Source of the DNA: Bolinopsis microptera | Taxonomy: Eukaryota > Ctenophora > Tentaculata > Lobata > Bolinopsidae | Direction: 5' to 3' | DNA length: 64,000 bases | NCBI RefSeq assembly: GCF_026151205.1 | Contig: NC_087075.1 | Coordinates: 6,590,858-6,654,857, forward strand | Part shown: positions 46,201 through 56,461 of the stretch, piece by piece | How the letters are laid out: every line of letters starts with the position of its first letter | Numbering within the stretch: position 1 is the stretch's first letter | Made by a program: the position numbers and the translations under genes | Notes under the pieces: model-generated | What the model was told of the DNA's origin: nothing | The model's database searches: none | What the model saw: the letters and a program-made list of their open reading frames with translations, nothing else

Positions 46201-49200
46201 TATCGATAAAACATGGATTTTAAGGCATAAAGAAGCATTGTTGAGTCCTGAAACCAAGTTTAATCGATTTCTCGTGCAATTTTAGGTCAGGAATGGTCAT
46301 CAAAATAAATTTATAACAATGTCGATATTTTGGTAAATTTCTAGCTTTCTGCCAGAAAATAAATTTTCGGTTTCTATAGGGGTTAATTAGGTATAAACTA
46401 CAGTACAGCTGTACTTACACCCACATTCACAAGCATGCAAGCTCACCTGGTCCAATGAGCGGGAAACGGAGAACAAGGTCTGGTGACGTCATAGTCACGT
46501 GACCTCAGGCTCATAATCACGTGACCTCAGACCCAATCAATTGGGTTCTGGCCTGGTCAGCCCCCTGTCACCCGATCTTGAGGTGACGTACGACACCTCG
46601 TTAACCCAATCAATGTCTGGAAGGCTGCAAATTTTCACATGCCAAATCCCTAAGATTCTTAAAGAGTTGTACGAGATGACGATACATAGAGGCCGCAGAA
46701 TTATGAGGACTACCAGATCCTGGTGGAACCTAAGCGATCCATGATATCACGACAGGCCCTACGAAGTGAGAGTATCCACTCAGTGTTTCAAAACAATTAG
46801 TTGTCGACGTTTCGGCAACACGCCTTTGTCATAGACAGGACACATTTAAGAAATTTAAATAGGTCCTAATAGTGTGAACATAATTTGGATCGCGGTTTTT
46901 TACTGTTATCAGATAACTGCAGTACAGTGCTGATAACTACAATTACCAGTTCTAAGAAGGGAATAACTTCCAGCTTTGTCTTATAAAAGTTAGCTCTGTG
47001 CTCTGTGCAGTTAATCATGATATAAATAACATAGTCAGTTCAGTACACTATGCCTTGAACTTAAGGCCACAGGGGGGGGTCGAGGCCTCAAAAAATGCAA
47101 AAAAACATTATGCTTTGAATCAATATATATTTTTGTGGTGGATACTTTGCCACCACTCATTTGTCTGTAGCTATTTTACTTTTTTTTATAAATGAGGTTA
47201 ACCAATTCTCATTTAACCTCATTTTTTTGATAAATCGATAATGGAGGGCAGAAATATTGATGCCATTACAACTAAAAACTACGATAAGCTTTGTTTTTAT
47301 TGTTTTTGTGTTATTTCAGCAGTTAAACTTTGAAAAATATACAAATAAAGGCAAAATTCTCAAAAATCACATAACATAAAAAACAGTTTTTTGCCACTCC
47401 TGAAAACCTCGAATTTTTGACTTCAAAATCTATCTTCTCCTAGAGTTTTTATCCATTTCACCTCAAATTTGGAACTTATGTTCCTGACATAAATTTAAAA
47501 GTTTGTTATGTAACGATTGTTGTAATTTTGCTCCTAACTCTTTTTATGAGGTTAACCATTTTAAATTTTGTAACCCGCACTCATGGTTAACCTCATATCT
47601 CAGCTTTGGAGCAAGATATCATAAATCGTTACATAACAAAAACTCAAAATACCTTGAAGAACATTGTTGCCAAGTTACAAGGTTCTAAGTCATAAACTGA
47701 AAAAGAAGATAGATTTTGAACACGATTTCATTTAAAGTTTTCATTTACAATAGAATTACAGGTAAACCTCAAAATTCAACGCGCGATATCTTCAAATAGG
47801 AAACTTTGTTTTCGGTAAGGACAAAAGCATTTGAAAATTTAGATCGAGCTCTACAACATATCTCAAAATCTCAAAATCGACCTCGGACCCCCCCCTGTGG
47901 CCTTAAACCTGATGTTGTCATATACCTATCCTAGAGCTTACACTAAACAATCCTCTGTCTGATTGATTTGTTCCTGGTTCTTAGTTCCAACTAACATGAT
48001 AAAGACCACCAAGTTCCGTTCTCGTGTGTCGATCTTATCTGGACACTGTTTTTCTCTTGCAGTTGATTGTTTTGTCAAGTTTTGTGTCAAACGCGGGATC
48101 TAAACTGAAGGCTTTTACTTTAATAGTTGATTGTTTTGTGTGATGATGTTTCTCAGAGGCCATAAAACCTGCCCGAATGTCACCAGCAAAGTGTCACACC
48201 CTCCCTAAAGCACACGAGCGCGCTCTGTAACTTTAAACTTTACTCCCTATCACAGAACTTTAAAACTATTAAACATTTCAACAGTGGGGGGTGTCTAATA
48301 GCAGTGGGGAGGCTGCTGCTGGGTGGGTTAGTTTGACAGACGTGTAGTGGCTTCTGAGATGCGGGTCATGTGACATGAAATGCAGGTGTCACTTGTAAGG
48401 CTTGACAGACACGTCTTCAATGTGTGACATCTATTCTGGGATTTTCTGAGTAGTAGTTACATTAAAAATTTTAGCAGAATCTGCCAACTTGTGATTGGTT
48501 GGCTGGGTTTTATCTCGAGCTTATAGTATGATGATATGATGTTTTAAACAATTACTTCATAGGATTAGGTGAAATTCCGACACATAGTCCACTGTCACTG
48601 ATGAATGAGTTTAACCTGTGTCTGCAAAGTTCTACATTACAGCACTTTTACTTTTATTATTCATATCAGCTTGAAAATGTGGGAAATTTAACATTAGTTA
48701 AATTAAAACGCTACTCTGTATATCATAATTATTGTTGTATCAGCGTAATATTATTTATAATAAGTTATAACTCTATGATTTAACTATTACACTAGAAACT
48801 TAAAAGAAACCTTACATAGTGTAATGATTAAAGCCTAACGTGTAAAATGACCTGATGATGCAACCCGATGCAGTTTCTTGGTTTTTCTGTGTAAATAGAG
48901 TCTGTTACAATGTCAAATCCTCTTTTTTTGCAGCCATATTAAAATAGTATACAAATAAGTTGGTACATTGGACTCAAAACAGTTGAAAACCACACCTGGC
49001 ATTTTTTACCCTTTATCGGTAAATATAAATTTACCGTTTATCTCGGAAAAGATTATGTCTGTTGAAATCACAAATTTTGCACATCTACTGAATTAACACA
49101 CCATGTGACCCTTTACTCCTTTATAAATGTTTGCTATTTCAGATAAAAGAACCTCTGATAACGTCAGCATTCCTTCTGAAGCTCCTAAAAATACCCCATT

Positions 49201-52200
49201 CTGAAGTGACCGGGCAAATGTTCGAGACTATATTTAACAAACTTGTTGGACCACACGTCTTATTGGAGAAGAGATTAGCTGAAACGGACAAAAATGTGAA
49301 ACCTCTATCTACTCAGACTAAACTTTCGAAGGTAGGGCATCTAATATAGGTGTTATTTCATATTTGGTGCGTAGAAATTCTCCAAAATTTGCACAAATTG
49401 TCATTTTTATCTTAAGAAAAAACGTAGTAAAATGTTGAGACAATTGCCTGCGTTCCGTAGAATCCGCTGACGGCTGATTTGGAGATATTTTCTTGTGCAT
49501 CTACTCAGATTAAACTTTCGAAAGCAAGGCATCTATTTGTTATTTCAAATTTGGCGCATAGAAATTCGCCAAAATTTGCACATATCGTCAACATTACAGA
49601 GTTTATGAATCCGAGATTTTGGAAACATTTTGGAAACATAAGACAGAATTGAGACAAAAGTGAGACAAGGCTTTTGCAGCCGTATTTATGCTAGTTCTGA
49701 CTTGGAATCTATCTGATATGGTAAAGGGACACATTTACTAACATTTCCAGCCACTTAGAAGTGCAAAATATTCATTTTGTGTTCATTTCGTTCATTTCGT
49801 TCATTTCGTTCATTCCATGAACCAATATGGCTACAAAAGCGTGGTTCCAAATTTGTCTCAAATGTTTCCACGATCTCAACTACTCTGAAACCAAAATGGA
49901 AACATTGCCCCAGAAGCCCAGAGCCCTTTCTGAACATGATAGGCTCACCAAACTTCCCAGGGACACTCCTGGTATATAAACCGATCGATTCCAATCGGTT
50001 TTAGCTCAATTCAGGGGAGTGAAAAGAAAATGTTCATTTTGTGTTCATTTCATTCATTCCATCAATCAGAGAATATTTCACAGTAGGCTGAAAATAGTAC
50101 ACATGCCCCTCTATCATACCAGGGCAAATCCCGCTTAGTTCACGGACATATACAGCCAGAAAACATGTATCAGAAATTGTCTCAAATGTTTCCAAAATCT
50201 AGGATTCATCCTCTGACAATTGACATTACAGCCATTTTATCACCTTAGATAACCTAAGTTAGAAGCAAATCTTGGGAGTGTTATAAAGTTGTTGTAATCT
50301 ATAAGTGTATATTAACCTACAAGCATAACTGCTTGGCGTGAAGAGGTACATCTTTGATTGGTCGAAGTTCTTTCAACAACACAGCATCATCACTTTCATA
50401 GTAGTCCCCGGCTTATGACGGGTTCATAGCGGTATTAAACATGTTTTTCTGGGCCCAAACATTCTACGCTCCTACTATGCTATTACTGGTCTCTTGACTA
50501 ACTCCCAATCATCTGTCCATATGGTATTGTTTCTGGACAAATAGATGGTATACGATGCCCTCAGTCTGATCTCAGGGGGGTGATGCAACGTCAATTAATG
50601 TCAGTATTCCATAAAAACCCCAAACTGACATTGACATTAATTGACATTAATTGACATTAATTGACATTAATTGACATTAATTGACATTAATTGACATTAA
50701 TTGACATTAATTTGTCTTGAAATTTGAGATTATCATTATTTGATAAATATTCAAGATATTCACGTCTATGTAAGTTAGACCGGTTCAAAAAAACAAAATG
50801 TCCTTGAATAATTATGAGTATGTTCTTATCTGTTGATCATTAGGTTCAAAGACCACCAAAAAAATTTCAGCTTCCAACTCTTCCGTCTTCGGTCCCCACC
50901 GACCACGCCCATATTTTATTGGTTTCTTATTATACAGGTAAAATATCTAGAATCGGCTTTTTTAGTATGAAGGAGTAATGTTAGCTGTTTAAGATTCGTT
51001 ATTCAAATATAAATGTCATGAAGGCATTTCGTTTAATGTGGGTTTTAAGTTCTGATGATGTTGAGAACCACGCCCTTGGATGGCCACGCCCATTTAAGAA
51101 AATTAAATTTCGGAAAACCGTATTATTTTAGTTTTATCGTTTAATGATCTGAATTTTTTTCACATTTCACATTTCCATATGTGATAGTCAGTGGCGTAAC
51201 TTTGCCTGTTGGCGCCCCCCGCTCAGTGACGAAAAGCGCCCCTCTAAAATTTTTTGTCCCTAAAAAAAAAAAAGGTCGGGTACTTTTTTTCTCGCCCCCC
51301 TACAGCTTTTTGCGCCTCCTGAAGCCAAAAAGGGTACCCCAAATAATTTTTTCGCGTCGACCGAACGCTAAATTGGACAGGGAAATACACAAACAAGGCG
51401 TTTTTTCAGTGAAAGGGCCTAAAATTCAGGAAAATTGCGCCCCCCTTATACGGCGCCCCCCCCCCCCCCCCCCCCCCCGCACAGCGGGGTCTGCGGGGCC
51501 CTAAGTTACGCCATTGGTGATAGTAGTGAATAAATTGATGATATAAACGTTCTAAAGTGCTAAAAATATGGTAGAACTACATAATCTCTGGTCGAAAAAT
51601 ATCGTGTCAATTAATGTCAGTATTCCAAAATTTTGCAAAACTGACATTGACATTAATTGACATTAATTGACATTAATTGACATTAATTGACATTAATTGA
51701 CATTAATTGACATTAATTGACATTAATTGACGTTGCATCACCCCCGATCTCAGCGATCTTCATGCAGGCCTTCTTCTTCTCTTTGTTGTTTACGTTCAGG
51801 TGGTTCATAAAGGTTGGGAGGCTATGCTATAGTTGTAAATGCCTCGAGCTCCCACTTCTACTGTCTGGAGCTTGGAAGCCCATCCGTTGGCTTCTATCTC
51901 TTCTGTCAGCTGCTGATATCTCTTCATCTTTCGCTTCTCTTGATCAGCAAAGTTCTGCTCATTTCCACAAGTCAGCTCCATTAGATAAACCTTCTTTGCT
52001 TTATCTGAATAGTTCACTACATCAGGTCTTAGTGGTGTAGCTGCAATGTGCTGCGGGAAGTTCCTCTGTCTCTCATCCTCATCAAATATTATCTTCCAGT
52101 CGTTGGCATCTGAAAAGAAATATCTTTGGGTCTTATGATGAGTTGAGTCAGCTAAGGTAACCTTCTCGCGCTTATTGCCTGCCTTGTGAAAGACCGACGG

Positions 52201-55027
52201 TGCCCTCTTCGATTCCTTGGCGATGTCGGAATTAAACTCTTCAATCTGTGATGAAACAGTCTTCATGATTTCACGTAGGACCTGATCATGGCGCCAGTTG
52301 AAACGTCCCTGTCTTAGTGCAACCTTGCAGAACGTGAGGATATGATTGAGTGTCCTTTGTTTGCTGCAAAGTTTACAGTTTCCTGAAACGGCTTTATTCC
52401 AAAGCTTTAGGTTGCTAGGTGTTGACGCAGTGTCATGGATAGCATTGACATGAAACTTTAACAGTTCCGGACTAAGTTGATAGATCAGGGCATTCCACGT
52501 GGTGTCAAATGTCATTGTATTTTCCCATGTGAGAAAGAGCCAAGAGGTTTTGCCGCTTTTTGTCAAAAAGTGAACAAATAAGTGTCTCTTCATCAAAGGT
52601 CCTCACCATGTTGGTTAGCAGTTTCCTCTCTGATGTGTCCTCATATCTTGTCCCATAAATCTTCAGATAATTTGGAATAGATAAGTCGAAATTTCTTCTG
52701 TAAAAGGAGTTCGACTTTCCGCTCTGTTCGTTCCGCGGAACAACGAAAGTTGAATATTTCAATTCTCAGGTCTCAGGATATATCTGGACATCCCACTTGT
52801 CTTAAGTCCTTTTTGAGGGAAAATGGGAATCACATCGTTGTAAAGCGCCATGCAAATGTTATGAAGAGACATAATCTAATTTTGCGCAGTAGAGAGCCGC
52901 GCGTTATTGCATGCTTGAGCTTAAGAGCTTTATAATAACCTAGCTAGCTGCGCTTGGCTAGTTGATCCGCGGTTCGTAAACATAATATTATGTTCATAAG
53001 GTAAAAAGATACGTCGGTCATGGATCATGGAAATGTCGACGGTTACTCGTCTAAATTTCTTCGAAGTAGCTCTTCTCGAAATAATATTGCCCGATGGCAG
53101 GTGCTACGAAGTAGCGCGCGACGGGCCAGACTATTAACAATGGTCAATAGTCTGACCAAATTTAGCCTGTAAATGGGATTAACAAGAATTCCGCTGCGGT
53201 AATACATGATGATAATGATTGGCTGCATACATATTATGGCTAACGTTTAAGCGAACAAGTCGGGCATTTTTCAAGTCTACCACTACCAGACAAAGTGTTA
53301 TATCACTAAATCCTTCTCAGAGTTTCAAAGGACGTAGATCGCTGCAGAACTCGCTCAGCAGAAGGAAAAGAAAAGAGAGTTCCGACGAGTGGTTAACTTA
53401 TGTGGTGCCGTTTTCAGAAGAACCAGAGGGTAAGCAGCGACCACCTCCGAACAAACAGACAAACAAACATACGGACAATCAATATTTCCAGTGATATGTT
53501 GGCGACATGTGGGCATATTATTTTTATTTTGCCGACAGAACAGACTCTTTTGACTTACGAATAACTTAATAGAATAGCAATACGACGACTTTGTGATGAT
53601 ATGGCTGAATTCGAAACCCAGTAAATTTCAACTATATATCATATAGCATTTGTTAATATTTCTCTTGTTTGTTGAAATATACGGGTATTTTTTGAAAATT
53701 CTGTGGTTTCTTGGTTCTTACAACTTAAAATCTCTAACAACTACGACAGGATTGTGATATCTGTAAAAATACTATCCGTGAAATTTGTTAGTAACCTTAT
53801 TTTGTGTTTTAGTGCCCACTATTGAACTGTCCTACGAGACTAAGGAAGAGATTAGCGGTATTCAACGGGAAGTTCAGAACCTCACGGTAAGTTTAACATT
53901 CTTCATCCAGCTAAGGTTTTCCTTGTAGTTTACTGATTACTCGCATTTTTGAATTCTCGGAAGTATTTTAAGCTAAAGATATTCTAAAGATTATACATAT
54001 TTGCGAGGACGTGTTTAATGATTAGGCTTTAAGTATATGTGCGGACTATTTTGGGCCTCTAAAAACAAATATCCTTGAACGCTTCGTCACGATGATATCT
54101 ACCTTGATATTTTAAATTCCTGTTCATTATTCACTTGCCATCTAAGATTGTGTTACTAAACGAATTCCGTGAGAGTACAGTTTGAGAATGCTATTTGAGT
54201 GAGTATTGTATTTGTGAGTGCGAGGTGTCATGTATGGTTGCTATGGTTACGTCATTGAATAAAAATCAGGGCGTATGTTCTTCGTTTGTTTCAGCATACC
54301 GAACAGTCGTTAATACGTGAAGCAATCTTGTAATCTCTTCTGTCATTCTGGGTGTCCCGGGATCTATGTTTATTTCCTCGTCGACTTACTCCTTTCAGGA
54401 CCGTAATTCATTGCCATAAACTGATAAGCTGGGGGTCCAGGGGGTGTAACCCCTACCTCTAATAATTTCTGAAATTGCGTCTTGAACCTTTTTTTGAGGC
54501 ACAGAATGGAAATATGTAGAACTAGGCAAAGATGTTAGTGTGATTGCTGTTCCATTAGAGCATTAGGACTTTTTAACTTTAAAAATGACTTGTTCTTGCA
54601 AATGTAAAGCTGAGAATTTGATGCACGTCCGGTTGTTAAGATATGCTGCAGGGATCAGGGGGTGGTGCCCCCTGAAGTCAGATACTTGAGATTACATTAA
54701 AGGGTCGAAAAAAATGCAAAATTAACTGCTTCTCCAAAAAAAATTGTGTGCCCCTCTGAAGGAATTACGGGCCTGCCCTACCTTGTCTTGAAGCTTGAAA
54801 AATCTCATTAAATACGGTTCTTAATAATAGGAATGTATTCGTGCTAAATCTTCTCATTGTTTTCTCTTCACATTTTTAAAAAGTTTAAATGATGATATTT
54901 AAAAATCAGATGATTATAAATAATTATGAATAGTTATTATACAGTATAAAGAACCTGTTTTCACTTTCAGGTTCTACTGAGCGGTAACGAAGAAGAAGAT
55001 GAAGAGGATCCTCTGTCAAAACAGTAA
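36683..55027 (+). CDS. PPFIBP: Liprin-beta (PPFIBP-like) scaffold, 18 exons, 5' end missing
   Basis: Liprin-beta binds liprin-alpha and organises cell-adhesion and synaptic sites in the cytoplasm. Exons: 36683-36800, 36970-37005, 37137-37222, 37477-37590, 37743-37908, 38053-38124, 38185-38214, 39402-39579, 39769-39891, 40178-40245, 40568-40701, 40968-41085, 42001-42100, 42363-42534, 49143-49331, 53252-53429, 53813-53886, 54971-55027. All phases agree, giving 2013 nt (670 residues and a stop). A coiled coil (exons 1-3) is followed by a Ser/Thr-rich linker and three SAM domains. The diagnostic piece is LGIKHPLHVKKLVLALR in SAM1, with WLTEIGLPQHVPAF in SAM2; vertebrate liprin-beta has LGIKHPLHRKKL and WLDDIGLPQY. 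The C-terminus is basic, then acidic (EEEDEEDPLSKQ). Exon 1 starts in phase 0 after an acceptor, so upstream exons exist. Kazrin also has three SAM domains but fits less well. Confidence 0.88.
37893..38016. repeat. 57-bp tandem duplication of the exon 5 donor of liprin-beta
   Basis: The last 16 bases of exon 5 (AGACAGAGAAACAAGG) plus donor GTAAGTAGTG and about 30 bp of intron recur at 37950 in near-perfect form. A partial third copy at 38007 has a lost donor (AAATAAGTAACGG). The unit is 57 bp, divisible by three, but reading through meets a TAG at once, so use of the second donor would truncate the protein. Confidence 0.92.
38215..39401. other. Liprin-beta intron 7
   Basis: Ordinary intron. 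A short palindromic block with CATCCGGATTCCGGATG occurs near 38515-38535, and inverted pieces AGGTGAGCG / CGCTCACCT at about 38541 and 38594. No coding feature. Confidence 0.5.
40178..40701 (+). CDS. PPFIBP: Liprin-beta SAM domain 1
   Basis: Exons 40178-40245 and 40568-40701. Begins WETWKLHQWMDTQGLGIFGQ and ends LGIKHPLHVKKLVLALR. The central part contains KLPAGWTGANILKLDIAGLE. In liprins the tandem SAM domains pack into one unit that mediates alpha-beta liprin binding. Confidence 0.9.
40968..42100 (+). CDS. PPFIBP: Liprin-beta SAM domain 2
   Basis: Exons 40968-41085 and 42001-42100. The core is WVLPWLTEIGLPQHVPAFRE, then VDGRVLNWLTYEDLRVLKVR and LHAVSIMRAIELL. This follows the vertebrate order of WxxxWLxxIGLPQY, the VDGRML-like turn and the LKV helix. 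Confidence 0.9.
42363..49331 (+). CDS. PPFIBP: Liprin-beta SAM domain 3, split by a 6.6 kb intron
   Basis: Exon 42363-42534 ends YTPALKESGIHGALI and joins exon 49143-49331, which starts IKEPLITSAFLLKLLKIP and continues to FNKLVGPHVLLEKR. In vertebrate liprin-beta the same join reads GVHGGLI plus LEPRFT and FNALIGPEAE. The intron between them holds a minisatellite, a long inverted-repeat element with a nested element, and a TTAA element. Confidence 0.88.
42548..43340. repeat. 11-bp minisatellite of about 790 bp (CAGTCACTACA)
   Basis: About 70 units of CAGTCACTACA with runs of CAGTGACTACA, near-palindromic variants that differ by one base, so GTCAC and GTGAC blocks can pair. It starts 14 bp after the exon 14 donor of liprin-beta. 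Long plus-strand open frames here are artefacts of the repeat. Confidence 0.95.
44775..45338. repeat. Pure polypyrimidine-type CT-rich tract of about 560 bp
   Basis: Built from TCCTCCTCAGTCCTCCTCC-like units. The plus strand is almost purine-free apart from CAG, GAG and GGG interruptions. It can form triplex or H-DNA. The Ser/Pro/Leu-rich open frames here (44627-45375) are artefacts. Confidence 0.9.
45345..45536. repeat. 20-bp minisatellite (CCAATGTCCGTCCGAGTCCG)
   Basis: About nine units CCAATGTCCGTCCGAGTCCG. The unit contains GTCCG, as do the element ends, and is complementary to parts of the CGGACATAGG array at 44555-44612 on the other side of the nested element. Confidence 0.92.
47065..47902. 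mobile_element. 838-bp TTAA-flanked element (piggyBac- or Kolobok-like MITE)
   Basis: Inverted ends GGCCACAGGGGGGGGTCGAG and CTCGGACCCCCCCCTGTGGCC match over about 21 bp with one gap, and TTAA lies directly outside both (47061-47064, 47903-47906). TTAA duplications are typical of piggyBac and Kolobok elements. There is no transposase frame. It lies in liprin-beta intron 14. Confidence 0.82.
47907..49142. other. Liprin-beta intron 14, 3' end
   Basis: No further element was recognised. The sequence is ordinary intron up to the exon 15 acceptor. Confidence 0.5.
49308..49597. repeat. Duplication of the exon 15 donor region of liprin-beta
   Basis: The block 49308-49410 (TACTCAGACTAAACTTTCGA, donor GTAGGG, then GCATCTAATA and CAAAATTTGCACAAATTGTCA) recurs at 49498-49595 with about 10-15 percent difference. 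In the second copy the donor GT is changed to GC (CGAAAGCAAGG). The copies are separated by about 90 bp. Confidence 0.88.
50576..51745. mobile_element. 1170-bp non-autonomous DNA transposon inserted in the LINE, 8-bp target duplication
   Basis: Ends GGGGGTGATGCAACGTCAAT and complement ATTGACGTTGCATCACCCCC. The 8-bp GATCTCAG is present on both sides (50568-50575, 51746-51753), while the related LINE copy at 21336 has only one AATCTCGG at this point, so the insertion is proven within the window. Both ends carry TTGACATTAA arrays (50622-50712, 51641-51731) whose unit is complementary to the terminus. The leading block GTCAATTAATGTCAGTATTC occurs again at 51606. Superfamily not assigned (8-bp duplication fits hAT, P or Merlin). 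No transposase. Confidence 0.92.
51189..51516. mobile_element. 328-bp hAT-like MITE nested in the 1170-bp transposon
   Basis: Ends CAGTGGCGTAAC and GTTACGCCATTG are inverted with one mismatch. GTGATAGT is duplicated exactly on both sides (51181-51188, 51517-51524). The CAGTGGCGTA terminus and 8-bp duplication are typical of hAT non-autonomous elements. The interior includes G/C runs, notably the long C run near 51456-51477. Confidence 0.93.
53252..55027 (+). CDS. PPFIBP: Liprin-beta last three exons: basic and acidic tail
   Basis: Exons 53252-53429, 53813-53886 and 54971-55027 follow SAM3. The first encodes a basic patch (SRRKRKESSDEWLTYVVPF), the second TIELSYETKEEISGIQREVQ (possible short coiled coil) and the last EEEDEEDPLSKQ then TAA at 55025-55027. 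Vertebrate liprin-beta also ends in a basic patch (RKKKF) after SAM3, but the acidic end is not familiar. Phases 0/1/0 fit throughout. Confidence 0.78.
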
Positions 55028-56461
55028 AAACTTTCCGCAACCAAACACACAATTCTTAACCATCCTACAAGATTGTACTGATGATTGCTAGAACGTGACA
55101 TGATGAAAACACACTTTGAAAGTACCAGTTTACGTTAGAATTTTTCATTATCATTACATACAAACGGACGTTCAGACGCAAAAATCAACATCGGTGTAAT
55201 ATTTTCATCATTTTTATTTTATATTGGATTGATCTATTTTGTTTTAAACCGTGTGGTTTTATGTAGTTACAAGGAAAGCTTTTTATTTCATATTTTCAAT
55301 AAGGTTTTTTTTTGTTCAAAAAATCATAGTTTTAAATATTTTTCAAAACTTTAACAGAGTTTTATTCAAATATTAAATGTTAGAATCTCCCAAATAGTTT
55401 TGGGATGATTTATAGCTTTTACATCTATTGAAATTCAAAGTGCTTAATGACTAAATTGTACGTTTAACACAGAAGAATTTCTGTACAATCTTTTGCTGTG
55501 ATTTGAAGTTTAAACTACAAGACGGAATAATTTATCATTATGCTTAGTTGAACACAGAAGAATTTCTGTACAATCTTTTGCTGTGATTTGAAGTTTAAAC
55601 TGCAAGACGGAATAATCTATCATTATGCTTGCACATTTTGCCGTTCTTCTTGATGCTCCAGGACGCTACTTATATGGACAATTTAACCATTCATGATAGA
55701 GTATACTGTTTCATTAAATTTGAACCTTAGAATTTTTAATATCGAGCTTGTGAATATTGTAAATGGAGGTACTGTCTTTTTATATGGTTTGACAAACCTA
55801 AGATTTACAGACGTTTACCATTATTAAGTTTGATAATACACTGAGATTACATAAAATTGTTGTTTTCTTTTGTTTTATAACGTAGAACAGAGAATAATGA
55901 AGTCATAATATAATGAAGATGGTGGACGTGGAAAGTACACATATATACGTTTATTTCTTGTGAAAGGGCCCTGAGGATATGGAAGTAACCTAGATTGATG
56001 TATTTTTGACGCAGGGCTGTGCTGATTTAGCAAATCCATCGATTCATGTAGAGTCCAACTGCTAGGGGCTCTTTTAGATGAGGCTCGATGTACGAAAGTA
56101 GATTTTTTAATTATACGAAGGTAGATTGGCTCAGCACGCATGAAGGGCCAAAACTTATGTTCTCAAATAACCCACAATACGAGTTAATTTGTAATAACCA
56201 TAAAATAAGTTAGACATGAGAATTGATAGAAAAATGAAAAGCAACACTTCTACAAATAAGTTATCACAGTTGTGCCACCAAACGAAACTCAAATATTAAA
56301 AAGATGACAAAAACATCCTAAAACAGAATTTTAAAAAGATTCAAATAAAACTTTAAAGTATACTATCTAAATGCTCAGTGAATAAAGCCTATTTTTAAAT
56401 AGTTTTGAAATGTTTTTGCCCAATAAATCACAACATTTAACCTAGATATTTAATGGCAATT
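55028..56461. other. Convergent 3' region of liprin-beta and the importin gene
   Basis: Probable 3' untranslated sequence on both strands. A tandem duplication of about 90 bp, holding CACAGAAGAATTTCTGTACA and CAATCTTTTGCTGTGATTTG, occurs at 55469-55550 and 55553-55632. Its start AGAAGAATTTCT is itself palindromic. No coding feature. Confidence 0.6.

Larger units (their letters stand above)
43389..46761. mobile_element. 3.4 kb long-inverted-repeat DNA transposon (Mutator-like) in liprin-beta intron 14
   Basis: Terminal inverted repeats of about 757 bp (43389-44145 and about 46000-46761) are almost identical. They begin TAGGGCCTGTCGTGATATCA and end with its complement. A 9-bp direct repeat CGAAGTGAG flanks the element (43380-43388 and 46762-46770). 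Long terminal repeats with a 9-bp duplication are the hallmark of Mutator-like elements. Identical open frames in both arms are mirror images and probably not genes. Each arm carries two CACGTG boxes and a TGACGTCA. No transposase was found, so it is non-autonomous. Confidence 0.85.
50272..52790 (-). mobile_element. LINE with CCHC motif and restriction-like endonuclease (R2/NeSL/HERO type), 5'-truncated
   Basis: Frames 52762-52505 and 52596-51805, joined by a frameshift near 52560, encode the C-terminal part of a site-specific-type LINE. Within the 263-residue frame, C74-x2-C77-x7-H85-x4-C90 is the CCHC motif. QGRFNWRHDQVL (96-107) follows, and RPDVV (190-194) with MELT (206-209) forms the PD-x-ELT core of the restriction-like endonuclease. 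No reverse transcriptase domain is present. The 3' coding end and tail (50568 down to 50272) match the fragments at 6395 and 21336, and the copy is interrupted by the 1170-bp element below. It lies in liprin-beta intron 15, opposite in strand. Confidence 0.82.

Noticed and set aside
43406-46744. Paired identical open frames of 67 and 81 residues in the liprin-beta intron
   Set aside because: They lie in the two terminal inverted repeats of the Mutator-like element. Identity comes from the repeat, not from gene duplication.
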